A stretch of 64,000 nt of DNA from Pandoraea faecigallinarum (lineage in GTDB: Bacteria > Pseudomonadota > Gammaproteobacteria > Burkholderiales > Burkholderiaceae), in contig NZ_CP011807.3 of the NCBI RefSeq assembly GCF_001029105.3, positions 2,914,001 to 2,978,000 of the forward strand. Reading direction: 5' to 3'. The notes beneath the pieces were generated by a model. That model had not been told where the DNA came from and did not search any database. It saw only the letters and a program-made list of their open reading frames with translations. A program made the translations under genes and the position numbers. Position 1 is the first letter of the stretch. Every line of letters begins with the position of its first letter. Below are positions 17,387-26,288 of this stretch, in pieces.

Positions 17387-18457
17387 ATGCCACGGCTGCA
17401 ACCCGTCTATCTCCTTGTCATGCCGGACTCGCTGCTGCTCGACGTCGCCGCGCCGGCCGAAGCCCTGCGCATGGCCAATCATCAGCAGGACGAGGTGCGC
17501 TTCGAGCTGCGTTACGTCGGCACGCAGCGATCGGTCGCCACGTCGATCGGCCTGCGCGTGTCGCCGCTCGACGTGTTGCCCGAACACGTGCCCGACGACG
17601 CCTGGCTGGTCGTGACGGGCACCGTCGAGAGGCCGCTGCCGGTCCAGCGGGTCGGCGAGGATGAGGAGGACGAGGAGGACAATGAGGACGATGAAGACGG
17701 CGGGTACAGCAGACACAGCCAACGCAGCAAACATGACGCGCAGGCCGGCCGCCACGACGCTGAAGCTCTCGCCATCGCGTGGCTTCGGCGTGTCGTACGG
17801 CCGACGCAGCAGTTGGCCTGTATCTGCACGGGTGCGCTGTTGGCCGCGCGCGCGGGATTGCTCGACTCGCTGGCCTGCACCACGCATCACGGCAGTTGCG
17901 GGGTGCTACGCGCGCTCGCCCCCGGCGCGCGCGTGGCCGACAACCGGCTGTATGTCCGCGATGGCAACGTCTGGACGAGCGCCGGTGTGACGACGGGGCT
18001 GGACCTGATGCTCACGCTCATCGCCGATGCGACGAGTCCGTTGTGCGCGGCCGCCGTCGCGCGCCAGATGGTCGTCTACGCACGACGTGCCGGCGCCGAC
18101 CCGCAACTCTCCCCATGGCTCGACGGCCGTAACCATCTACACCCCGCCGTGCATCGCGTGCAGGACGCCATTGCCGCCGCCCCTGCCAACGACTGGACGC
18201 TCGCCGCAATGGCGGACATCGCCTGCACGAGCGAGCGCCACGTGACACGCCTGTTTCGCGAGCATGCGGGGGTCGCCCCGATCGATTATCTGCATCGTCT
18301 GCGCATCGCACTGGCTCGTGAGATGCTCGGCAATACGCGTCTCGATCTCGAACACATCGCGCAACGTGCGGGCTTCGGATCGAGCCGTCATCTGCGTCGC
18401 GTGTGGCACAAGTTCGACGCGTTGCCACCGAGCCGGGCGCGCACCGCCGGCGTCTGA
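17387..18457 (+). CDS. AraC-family regulator with DJ-1/PfpI-like sensor domain and acidic insert
   Basis: A 356-residue regulator of the GATase1-like (FtrA-type) AraC group. The sensor domain (about residues 1-210) starts PVYLLVMPDSLLLDVAAPAEAL and has the nucleophile-elbow-like LACICTGALLAARAG. The DNA-binding domain (about 230-350) has both AraC helices, including ASERHVTRLFREHAGVAPIDY-like and LDLEHIAQRAGFGSSRHLRRVW segments. Between residues 90 and 120 the sensor is interrupted by a strongly acidic run followed by a Ser/His/Arg stretch, encoded by 9-base repeats at 17657-17737 and not expected in the family. The ATG at 17387 is preceded by GAAGG. It probably controls the adjacent catabolic genes. 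Confidence 0.85.
   Translation: MPRLQPVYLLVMPDSLLLDVAAPAEALRMANHQQDEVRFELRYVGTQRSVATSIGLRVSPLDVLPEHVPDDAWLVVTGTVERPLPVQRVGEDEEDEEDNEDDEDGGYSRHSQRSKHDAQAGRHDAEALAIAWLRRVVRPTQQLACICTGALLAARAGLLDSLACTTHHGSCGVLRALAPGARVADNRLYVRDGNVWTSAGVTTGLDLMLTLIADATSPLCAAAVARQMVVYARRAGADPQLSPWLDGRNHLHPAVHRVQDAIAAAPANDWTLAAMADIACTSERHVTRLFREHAGVAPIDYLHRLRIALAREMLGNTRLDLEHIAQRAGFGSSRHLRRVWHKFDALPPSRARTAGV
17657..17737. repeat. diverged 9-base tandem repeat inside the AraC regulator
   Basis: About nine in-frame 9-base units run from GAGGATGAG, GAGGACGAG, GAGGACAAT and GAGGACGAT into more diverged copies such as AGACACAGC and CAACGCAGC. The first half encodes a Glu/Asp/Asn run and the second half a Ser/His/Gln/Arg run. 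The block sits in the middle of the sensor domain and looks like an expansion insert. Confidence 0.7.
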
Positions 18458-18564
18458 CGCCGAACTCGCCGGCGCGCCCGGCGACACGCCATCACCGTGG
18501 CCGATCCGGCGCGAGGCGAAAAATTGCGACGACCGGACGCCGCTGGAGCAACACCGGTGGCGCT

Positions 18565-21500
18565 TTAGCGTAGCAATGGCGATTCGGATGTATCCGTTGC
18601 GTTCGTGGTCCGCCAGCCGGGCGGGTGCAGAAGTACGCCGCCTGCCCCGAAGTCTCCGGCAAGGGCGCCGGGCACGAGCGCGAACCCCTGCGCGGCATAC
18701 AGCGCGTCGTCGACCGTATCGAAGTCGAAGTACTTCACGCATCGCGCGCCGCAGTGCCTGACGTACAAGCCGCGCCAATGGACTTCACTTGCAACGACAG
18801 TGCCATTCGTTCGCGCCGCGACCTCGCCTAGCGTCTGCCCGACGAAAAGATCGGCCGCGAGACGTTCGACGTGCCCGCTCGTGACCCACGCGGGCGGTGC
18901 CCGCCCCGTCAAGGCGAGCGATAGTTGCGGCCTGAACTGCTCCGCCGAAGCCCAGATGGCGATCACGCGATAGCGCACGTCTGTGACACCGTTGGCGGCA
19001 AAGACGCCGCCGAGCGACGTGAGCAGGTTGGCCGTGGCGTCATCCACGCGCAGAACGCGGGCGCCGGTACGCTCGGCATGCATCGCCATGATGCCCGGCT
19101 GCGCGAGCAGCGTGTCGAGGAAGACCGATGCATCGATTTCGCCGGGTTCGAGCGCCTCGGGCGCCGGCTCCGCGAAAACGTTCGGCGTGTCGCTCTGTAC
19201 CCATAGCCGCATCGCCGCCCCCTGGCGGCGCCAGACACGTTCGCGCGCCGACCACTCGAAACCGCCTTCGCCACGAGCGATGTCGAATGCCTCCAGCCTG
19301 AAACGCGGTTCGCTGCCGGTGCCCACGTTGCTTGCCACGGCGACACGCCCGTGGCCGAGGCTGAGCATGTCGTCGTAACCGCGCGAAGGGTCGCTGCCGT
19401 CGGCCACGCGCCGAGACAGGATGCGACACCCGCGAGGCACGTTTCGCAGAACGTCCGCTCCGTGCAGTTCGACCAACTGCGGGGCACCGCCTTGCCGCGC
19501 GCGAAATGCGCCAACGCCCGGCACCTCGCGCCAGATCGCGGCCGTCGCCGCCCCGAACTTCCCGTCGTGCAACTCGATGCCGGCGCCAAGCATGGCGGCG
19601 GCGAAATCCGCATTGCCAATGCCCGACTCGATCAGACTCGCGATGTCGCCCCGCACGCGGTCGACGATACGCCATTGATGCACGTGGTCAACGAAGGCGG
19701 CGACGAAGTCCGTCGCTTCTCGCGTGGGATCTGCCGGGTCCTCGTCCGGCGTGTTGGGCGCGTTTTCACCCATCGGACCCTCGCCCGGGTACGGCATGAC
19801 GCCAGCGGGTGTCGTGCGCCGGACCGGCTGCGACAGCGTCGCGGAGAACACGTCGTGCGCAAATTCCCGGATCGCCGTTCCGATGTCGTAAGCCAACCCC
19901 ATCGCCGGTGCGGTTTGCGGGCCTGCGACCGGTTCGTTCAGGTAAAGAACTTCGGACGGCGCCGGACGGTGCGCTCGGGTCACGTTGCGCAGGGTCTCGG
20001 CCAGTGACCGTGCGTGTGCGCCGGGCAATGCGAGCGCAGCGCGGCACGTCAGTTCGACAACTCCTGCCCAGGCGGTGCGGTCCTGTTCATCCAGTCCATC
20101 CCCCTCGCGCCGCGGCATTGCTCGAACGATCCGATCACGCAGGTCGTCGATGAGCCGCTCCATGCCGGCGTCGCGCTCCGGCGCACCCAGCGAGACCCGC
20201 AGTTCCCGATGCGCGACGTCCGGCAAGCGATGGGCTTCGTCATGCGCCATTGCAAACGCCCGTAGCCGCGCCCGGTCATCGCTGGCGCGCGGCACGGGTT
20301 CGACGTCCAGCGCGATAGCCTCCCCCGTCATCAGCGAGAGCAACAACCGGCACTCGCCATGGCGCAGTCCGAGCACCCCGGGCAGCGGTAACCCGTTCAC
20401 GGCGACAGGCCGAAATCCCGCCTCGGTACGCAACGTCTCCAGAATCAACGCACGGTGGCGTGGCGGCAGATGCGGCAAATGCCACAGCAGCAAGCCGCGA
20501 CGCGCACGCACGACCACCTCCGTCAACGCGCGTCGGAAGGCCGGCGTCTGCCAATGGGCGCCGATGTCCATCGCCGACGCGTGCTGTGGAGCGAATGCGC
20601 GTACGACGCGCGAGCCGGCATCTACGGAAGGTGCCGGAGCCGCAGTCGAAGCCGCGGTCGAAGTCGAAGTCGAAGTCGAAGTCGAAGCCGAAGCCGAAGT
20701 TGAAGCCGAAGAAGACGCCGACGGTATTGTGCTCTCGCGCATGCGCTGCGGCGTATGGCCGGATATATGGCGTCCTTCCCGGACATACCACGCGTCGACC
20801 AGCGTGCCCCAGTCGTCCTGCGCGCGCTTGGTGCGCGCGCTCGGGATCGCATGACGCCCCCTGGGCCTCGGCAGCCACGGCTCGCCATCCCGGGACGACT
20901 CCGGCAGTGCGTGCCGATCCTGAGTCCCCTCCGGCGCAAGGGTGGACGTCGACACCGGCGTGAGCGCCGGCAGGCCCGGCCATCTGGCGGCCGAGCCCGG
21001 CATGTTGCGCCACCATTGCGGCAATCGGTCGACGAACGCCTCGACATACATCAGGCCTTCGATGGGGCCGAACCGGAAGCGCTCGTTACTGAACGTGATG
21101 CCCTTGGGATCGAAGCGCTCGACGCCGCGCGTTGGCAGGATCGACGCATGTTTCGCGCTCGCCAGCGTGTCGTTGACGCCGATTCCCAGCAGCTTCCCAT
21201 GTCCGCTCGTCAACCCGGCGAAGAACATCGTGCCGTCGGGCTCGGTGAACGCGAAACCATAGCCCTCCGGCAAATCGTTCAACTGAGCGACGGACGTGAC
21301 CTGCATGCGCCCGGCGCCCAGGAATGCATCGACATGCCGCTCGCCGTCGCGCATCGGCACCGTCTCCTCGCCGTCGGTCGAAATACGCCAATAGCCCTTG
21401 AGCATGCTGATCGACTGCCACACGTGCAAGGCGCTCACGCTCTCGCCCTCGGTTTGACCGGCCGGCTGCGTCGGGGGCGCCTCCGGTTGTTGCTTGCCCG

Positions 21501-24500
21501 CTTTCGGATGCCCTTTTCGTTTCGCCCCCTGCGCGCGTCCTTCATCCTTTGGCTCGCTTTTCACCATCCGGCGAACTTGCTCGGCAAATGCCCTGCGCCG
21601 TTGGGCAGCCGTCGGCCACGCCTCCATGAAGTGTTCCAGCGTCTGTGAGACGTTGGGCGCACGCCCCAACCCGTTGAGAACCCACTCGGCGGCGGTATCC
21701 AGCGCACCAAGATTCGGGATACGAAGTAGCGCGGCAATCGACTCGGCCAATGACATCTCCCGGTGGATACGCCGAAGTTCGTCCACTTCGGCGCGCGTCG
21801 CACGGTGCGAAAGTTCGGATAGCTCGGCGACGTGGGGCCCGATCTCGTACGCCATCGACATGACGAACCCCGCCCGTCCGAGGCCCTTGAATGCGGCGAT
21901 CAACGCCGGACCGGCGAGCTTCAGACCGTCGTAGACGATGTGCCGGACGCTGCTCGCGCGACGCTCGTCGCGCCACGCCTGCGAAACGATCAGGAAATCG
22001 CGCTCTTGCGCCGCTCTGCGAAGCTGGGCATACCACAGTTCGAGTTCGAGCGACGCACAGGCGGCGAACTTGAACGACGGGTTGAGCGAAACCTCCGCGT
22101 ACAAGGCGTCGACGCCCCCCTTGTACGGTTCGGGCTCGCGGCGTCTGAGCGTCGCGCCGCAGGCCCGATTGCTCTGCACGGACGTCGAAGCGATCCGGTA
22201 CTTGAAGAGATCCCAGCGCAGCGGACTCTCGGCCGCCTGACGCTGCCGGGTGGACAGGTGAGACCGCATGAACTCCCGAAAGGCGTCCGTCGCCTCCACT
22301 TCGGGACGCCAGTGAAACTCGGTGCCGTGCTTGACGGAAATCAGCAGCGCGGACTTGTCTTCCAACGACGGCACCGCCACCAGCCCCGGCAGCACTTCGT
22401 CTTCGAACGTGACGGCACGAACCACGCCATGGCCGATGCGGAACAACTGACGCTGACCGATAGCCTGATGTCCCGGGTGCCCCGGGTGCCCCAACCGGCT
22501 GGGAATGCTGCCCGGCGGCAACGCACGCTCGGGCGATGCAGACGTATGCTGAATCAGCACCCCGGTAAATACCTCCCGCACGTAATGAATGTACGCATCT
22601 CTGTGATCGGCCGACTTCGCCATCCGCTCCAGTTGCTGACTGTCATGGTCGATCAGTGCGGTGCGAAACACATCGTTGTCCACGGCACTCAGCAACTTCT
22701 GCGCGGCATCGTCGAGCGCGCGAACCGACTCGACCTGCTTGGAGCCGAGGAAGATGCTGAACTCCTTCAGAAAGTGGTGCCCCAACGCGATGTCGAACGT
22801 CGTGAAATGCGTCGTGGTTTTTTCGCCCGCGCTGAAACTGAAGCGTTCGGTCTCGGTGGAGCGTCCCCATTCGTCGTAGGCCACTTCCACGGTCGCATTC
22901 CAGGGCTGCTCGGTGCTGCGTTTGAAGCCCGCTCCCGGATAGAGCTTTCGCAGCACCACGCCCATCTCCTTGGCGATCGTTACCTGAATCTCCTTGCGGT
23001 ATTTTTCAATCGACGCCGCGGAAAACTCGATCGCGTCCGTCGACTTGATCACGCGAAGCATCTGATCCAGCGTCGCGATATCCTCGTCTTCGGAAACCAG
23101 TTGCGGCACCTGATGCACGGCCGGTTCATGATGTCTGGGGCGCAACTCCAACGCCGCCGCCCCTGGCGGCCCCAGCGCGGCCATGTCGTCGCGATACCCG
23201 CGCCGGTCGCCGGCGAGGCGGCCGTACAGCATTTTGGCCGTCACTGTGACGGCCGTGGCAATTGCGCCGCCACCGATCCATCGTCTGTTCCATTTGCCAA
23301 GCAGCACCGCGCTCAACGAAACGGAGGCGGTTTTCGATACCACCTCATCGACCATCGGACCGAGCAGCCCTTGCGCGGGTGACATGGCGTCGAACCGTGC
23401 ATCGCCTGCGGTCGTTGCCATGCCCTTGCCCCACGTCATGGGGGACGATGCCACCGGTGCGCGCTGCAAGCGCTGTATGACGAAATCGCGCGGCCAGTCG
23501 TGTACGACTCCCTTGCCGAACGCGGCGACGGGAGAATCGCCGGGCATCGTCAATCGGCGCGGGGCGCTCGCCAGGGCTTGCGCGTCAAGCAGCTCGACCT
23601 CCTCGCGCCAATGGTCCCGACGGCGCTGCGCGAAGGCCTCCTGAACCACGTTGGTCCACAAGTTGCCGACATTCATCCCGTACGCCAGATGAACCGCTGC
23701 CTCAAGGGCCGTCACCCAGCCGGGCGTGTCGTAACGAAGCAGGGGATGGCGACGCTCGCGCGATTTCCTCTGGAAATCCGGCCAATCGATGCGCGATATC
23801 ACGTCCGACGGTGTGACGCTTTGCGACACGCCGTCGAGCCGGCGATTGAGCAGCGCCGCCACATCGAAGGCGTCCGCCTCGGCAACATGCGTGCCCAGCT
23901 TCGATACGAGTTGCCGCAAGGCTGTTGCTGTGAGCGACGGAACAAGCAATGCATAGGCCGAGAGATGCTGCGCGCGTTGCAGCGCCAGCGCGTCGTGCTC
24001 GGTGGGACGCGCCGCGCACAGACGCACCAGCGCCGCCGCTTCCAGCGTGCCCGCAGCCAACGCCCCGGCCATTGGTCCGAACGTCTGCCAGGCGCCTGCG
24101 TGATGCGCCAGTTCGGTGGACGCCGCCAACGGTTCACCGACGCCAGCAGTCGCGGCCGAATGCAGCGCGTCCGGCGCGAAGCGATACGCGAGGCCGACCG
24201 CCAGTCCCGCCGCACCGGCCAACAGCGGTACGCAGCGACGGGCGACCTCGCCCAGCGCGACCGGCGTCACCGGCAAGAACTCCGGCTGGTTGCCCGCGAG
24301 ATGCCTGTCCCATGCGGCCACGGCGAAGTCGGGATCGTCGACCACCAGTTGCGAGAGCAGGCCGGGAAGTTGCGAGAGTTGCAACACATCGACGGACGTT
24401 TCGCCCGGCGCCAGCACGGCCGTCAGCACGGCCTGCCATAGCCCGTTGTAGTACGCGCCGAGGGGTGCCCAATGGAGCGTTGCGTTGCCGACAACACCGA

Positions 24501-24954
24501 ACCGGCCGTCAACGTAGGCGATCTCGGGCAGCGGGTCTGCGCGCACTGCAAAACCGGCCTTCGCCATGAGCGCCGCAAGGTCAAGAAGCCCGGCCTGCGT
24601 CTGCATGTTCAAGGGTTCCCCTGACGCTGCCGTGCGCTCTGCCGCCCCGTCGCGCCGGTCCAGCAACCGATACGCGAGCGCACACGACACCGGCCCCCAG
24701 CGATCGTGCGGCAGAGACACCAGCGCATGAACGACGCGCGCGCGCCAATCTTTGTCCGCCAGCGCTTCGGGAACGAGTGTCCGGACCGGAGCGGCCTGCG
24801 GCGAAGCGTCGGCACTGACGCTCGCCTCGGCCTGCTGCGCAGGCGTTCGCTCGAACGGCATGCGCGGTGAATCGCCATGGGGCGCCACCGGATCGGACGA
24901 CGTCGCCGCGCGACTCGTTGTCCAGTCACGCCCCGTCGGAGGAAAGATCTGCAT
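18565..24954 (-). CDS. giant 2.1-kaa protein with toxin-like (DUF6543-like) architecture, function unknown
   Basis: A protein of about 2129 residues that I cannot assign with confidence. It has no Sec or Tat signal. An N-terminal helical region carries a hydrophobic stretch near residues 245-265 (LLAGAAGLAVGLAY) and another near 560-582. The region of about 630-1080 resembles the dermonecrotic-toxin-like DUF6543 family: a FLKEF-type helical block, a LVAVPSLEDKSALLISVKHG strand pair, then an ERDFLIVSQAWRDERR segment leading into a Gly/Ala-rich hydrophobic segment (1018-1048). A Ser/Thr/Ala low-complexity linker (about 1410-1440) splits it from a C-terminal half with no recognised domain. The ATG at 24954 has GGGAG five bases upstream; two ATGs at 24969 and 24975 are alternatives. 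It stands alone, with no immunity or secretion partner beside it. Candidate effector or polymorphic toxin, by inference. Confidence 0.7.
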   Translation of the reverse strand: MQIFPPTGRDWTTSRAATSSDPVAPHGDSPRMPFERTPAQQAEASVSADASPQAAPVRTLVPEALADKDWRARVVHALVSLPHDRWGPVSCALAYRLLDRRDGAAERTAASGEPLNMQTQAGLLDLAALMAKAGFAVRADPLPEIAYVDGRFGVVGNATLHWAPLGAYYNGLWQAVLTAVLAPGETSVDVLQLSQLPGLLSQLVVDDPDFAVAAWDRHLAGNQPEFLPVTPVALGEVARRCVPLLAGAAGLAVGLAYRFAPDALHSAATAGVGEPLAASTELAHHAGAWQTFGPMAGALAAGTLEAAALVRLCAARPTEHDALALQRAQHLSAYALLVPSLTATALRQLVSKLGTHVAEADAFDVAALLNRRLDGVSQSVTPSDVISRIDWPDFQRKSRERRHPLLRYDTPGWVTALEAAVHLAYGMNVGNLWTNVVQEAFAQRRRDHWREEVELLDAQALASAPRRLTMPGDSPVAAFGKGVVHDWPRDFVIQRLQRAPVASSPMTWGKGMATTAGDARFDAMSPAQGLLGPMVDEVVSKTASVSLSAVLLGKWNRRWIGGGAIATAVTVTAKMLYGRLAGDRRGYRDDMAALGPPGAAALELRPRHHEPAVHQVPQLVSEDEDIATLDQMLRVIKSTDAIEFSAASIEKYRKEIQVTIAKEMGVVLRKLYPGAGFKRSTEQPWNATVEVAYDEWGRSTETERFSFSAGEKTTTHFTTFDIALGHHFLKEFSIFLGSKQVESVRALDDAAQKLLSAVDNDVFRTALIDHDSQQLERMAKSADHRDAYIHYVREVFTGVLIQHTSASPERALPPGSIPSRLGHPGHPGHQAIGQRQLFRIGHGVVRAVTFEDEVLPGLVAVPSLEDKSALLISVKHGTEFHWRPEVEATDAFREFMRSHLSTRQRQAAESPLRWDLFKYRIASTSVQSNRACGATLRRREPEPYKGGVDALYAEVSLNPSFKFAACASLELELWYAQLRRAAQERDFLIVSQAWRDERRASSVRHIVYDGLKLAGPALIAAFKGLGRAGFVMSMAYEIGPHVAELSELSHRATRAEVDELRRIHREMSLAESIAALLRIPNLGALDTAAEWVLNGLGRAPNVSQTLEHFMEAWPTAAQRRRAFAEQVRRMVKSEPKDEGRAQGAKRKGHPKAGKQQPEAPPTQPAGQTEGESVSALHVWQSISMLKGYWRISTDGEETVPMRDGERHVDAFLGAGRMQVTSVAQLNDLPEGYGFAFTEPDGTMFFAGLTSGHGKLLGIGVNDTLASAKHASILPTRGVERFDPKGITFSNERFRFGPIEGLMYVEAFVDRLPQWWRNMPGSAARWPGLPALTPVSTSTLAPEGTQDRHALPESSRDGEPWLPRPRGRHAIPSARTKRAQDDWGTLVDAWYVREGRHISGHTPQRMRESTIPSASSSASTSASASTSTSTSTSTAASTAAPAPSVDAGSRVVRAFAPQHASAMDIGAHWQTPAFRRALTEVVVRARRGLLLWHLPHLPPRHRALILETLRTEAGFRPVAVNGLPLPGVLGLRHGECRLLLSLMTGEAIALDVEPVPRASDDRARLRAFAMAHDEAHRLPDVAHRELRVSLGAPERDAGMERLIDDLRDRIVRAMPRREGDGLDEQDRTAWAGVVELTCRAALALPGAHARSLAETLRNVTRAHRPAPSEVLYLNEPVAGPQTAPAMGLAYDIGTAIREFAHDVFSATLSQPVRRTTPAGVMPYPGEGPMGENAPNTPDEDPADPTREATDFVAAFVDHVHQWRIVDRVRGDIASLIESGIGNADFAAAMLGAGIELHDGKFGAATAAIWREVPGVGAFRARQGGAPQLVELHGADVLRNVPRGCRILSRRVADGSDPSRGYDDMLSLGHGRVAVASNVGTGSEPRFRLEAFDIARGEGGFEWSARERVWRRQGAAMRLWVQSDTPNVFAEPAPEALEPGEIDASVFLDTLLAQPGIMAMHAERTGARVLRVDDATANLLTSLGGVFAANGVTDVRYRVIAIWASAEQFRPQLSLALTGRAPPAWVTSGHVERLAADLFVGQTLGEVAARTNGTVVASEVHWRGLYVRHCGARCVKYFDFDTVDDALYAAQGFALVPGALAGDFGAGGVLLHPPGWRTTNATDTSESPLLR
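20657..20710. repeat. 6-base repeat (GTCGAA/GCCGAA) in the giant gene
   Basis: Five exact GTCGAA units are followed by GCCGAA, GCCGAA, GTTGAA and GCCGAA, nine units in all. Read on the minus strand they encode the Ser/Thr/Ala linker of the giant protein. Such an array is prone to length change by slippage, in steps of two codons. Confidence 0.9.
22467..22493. repeat. 9-base repeat (GGTGCCCCG) in the giant gene
   Basis: GATGTCCCG, GGTGCCCCG and GGTGCCCCA stand in tandem. On the minus strand they encode a Gly-His-Pro triplet repeated in GHPGHPGH, within the toxin-like region. Short, but of the same period as repeats elsewhere in the window. Confidence 0.7.
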
Positions 24955-25171
24955 GTGGACTCCCGACATTGACATGAGGTATCGACTCCCTGCGCCCAGA
25001 TACTCATGCCGACGTCAACGCCGTCGAGTTCACATATCGCTCAAATCGAGTGAATTGGGAAAACCGCTTCGGCGTTTGCAACCCTGTAAAATGCGGTTCC
25101 ATTCGCACGCGATGCGCCGCGCCCGGGCGGTCTCCGAGCGGTATTGCGCAGTCGCACATTTATCATTCCAG

Positions 25172-26074
25172 ATGGCTCATGACCTCGTCATATTGGGACC
25201 TCACGCTCCCACAGGCCCCGCTTCGGGTTCGGCAACGCAATCGGCAGACGCACGCCTGTGCGTGCCGCAAGCAGCGATTCGGGCTTTGGTGCCGAACGGT
25301 GCCATCGAGATGTCGCAGGGCGTTGCGCGCGTGCGCGGCGTCGTCGATACGCCCGCCCTGCGCGCCGCCATGGAGGTGTTTGGGCAAGTGCACGGCGTCG
25401 ACGCCGTGCTGGTCGACAGCGCACGCCGGCTGACCGATTTCAAGCTCGTGGCGATGGACATGGACTCGACGTTGATCACCATCGAGTGCATCGACGAAAT
25501 CGCGGATTACTGCGGTTTGAAAGCGGAAGTCTCGGCCATCACCGAAGCCGCCATGCGTGGCGAGATCAAGGACTTCAACGAAAGTCTGACGCGTCGCGTT
25601 GCGCTGCTCAAGGGACTCGACGCCAGCGCGTTGGAAAAGGTCTACGAGACGCGTCTGCAACTCTCGCCCGGGGCGCAGACGATGCTGCGCGGCGTTCAGG
25701 CGCTCGGCATTCGCACGTTGCTGGTATCCGGTGGTTTCACGTTTTTCACGGAGCGGCTGAAGACACGCCTGAATCTGGATGTGACGCGCGCGAACACGCT
25801 GGAAATCGTCGACGGAAAACTGACCGGCCGCGTGCTGGGCGAGATCGTCAACGCCGAGGTGAAAGCGCGCACCGTTGCGGAAGTCGCCGCGCAATTCGGC
25901 GCAACGCCGGCCCAGGCCATCGTCATGGGAGACGGATCGAACGATCTTCAGATGATGGCCATCGCTGGCCTGTCGGTGGCCTTTCGCGCCAAACCGGTGG
26001 TCCGCGAGAAGGCGTCGGTCGCGTTCAATTACGCCGGACTGGACGGCGTGCTGTCGCTGTTCGCGAAGGACTGA
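25172..26074 (+). CDS. serB: SerB, phosphoserine phosphatase
   Basis: A 300-residue HAD-superfamily phosphatase that completes serine synthesis. Motif I is MDMDSTLITIE near residue 95, motif II is the Ser in LLVSGGFTFF, and motif III with its Lys and GDGSNDLQMM follow. The preceding 85 residues form the ACT-like N-terminal domain seen in many proteobacterial SerB proteins. The ATG at 25172 is chosen because it opens the ACT-like domain (HDLVILGP); the frame extends upstream through the intergenic region without homologous content. It diverges from the giant gene across about 215 bases. Confidence 0.95.
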   Translation: MAHDLVILGPHAPTGPASGSATQSADARLCVPQAAIRALVPNGAIEMSQGVARVRGVVDTPALRAAMEVFGQVHGVDAVLVDSARRLTDFKLVAMDMDSTLITIECIDEIADYCGLKAEVSAITEAAMRGEIKDFNESLTRRVALLKGLDASALEKVYETRLQLSPGAQTMLRGVQALGIRTLLVSGGFTFFTERLKTRLNLDVTRANTLEIVDGKLTGRVLGEIVNAEVKARTVAEVAAQFGATPAQAIVMGDGSNDLQMMAIAGLSVAFRAKPVVREKASVAFNYAGLDGVLSLFAKD

Positions 26075-26288
26075 CTCAGGCTCTGGCATCAGCGTTCCGG
26101 CCCCCTTCGCTCGAACCGGGAAGCGCGGAACGAAAACAGTCACTTGTCCAGCCCCTTGTCAGCCTTGTCCGCTCGGCTCGCATCGTTGCACGCCGGGAGG
26201 ACCACGCCACCACGCCACCGCGCCCCATGCTCGCCGAACGGTTCGGCGGGCACGGAAGCGCGCGGCGCTTGCGCTGCCGTTTGCGGGC

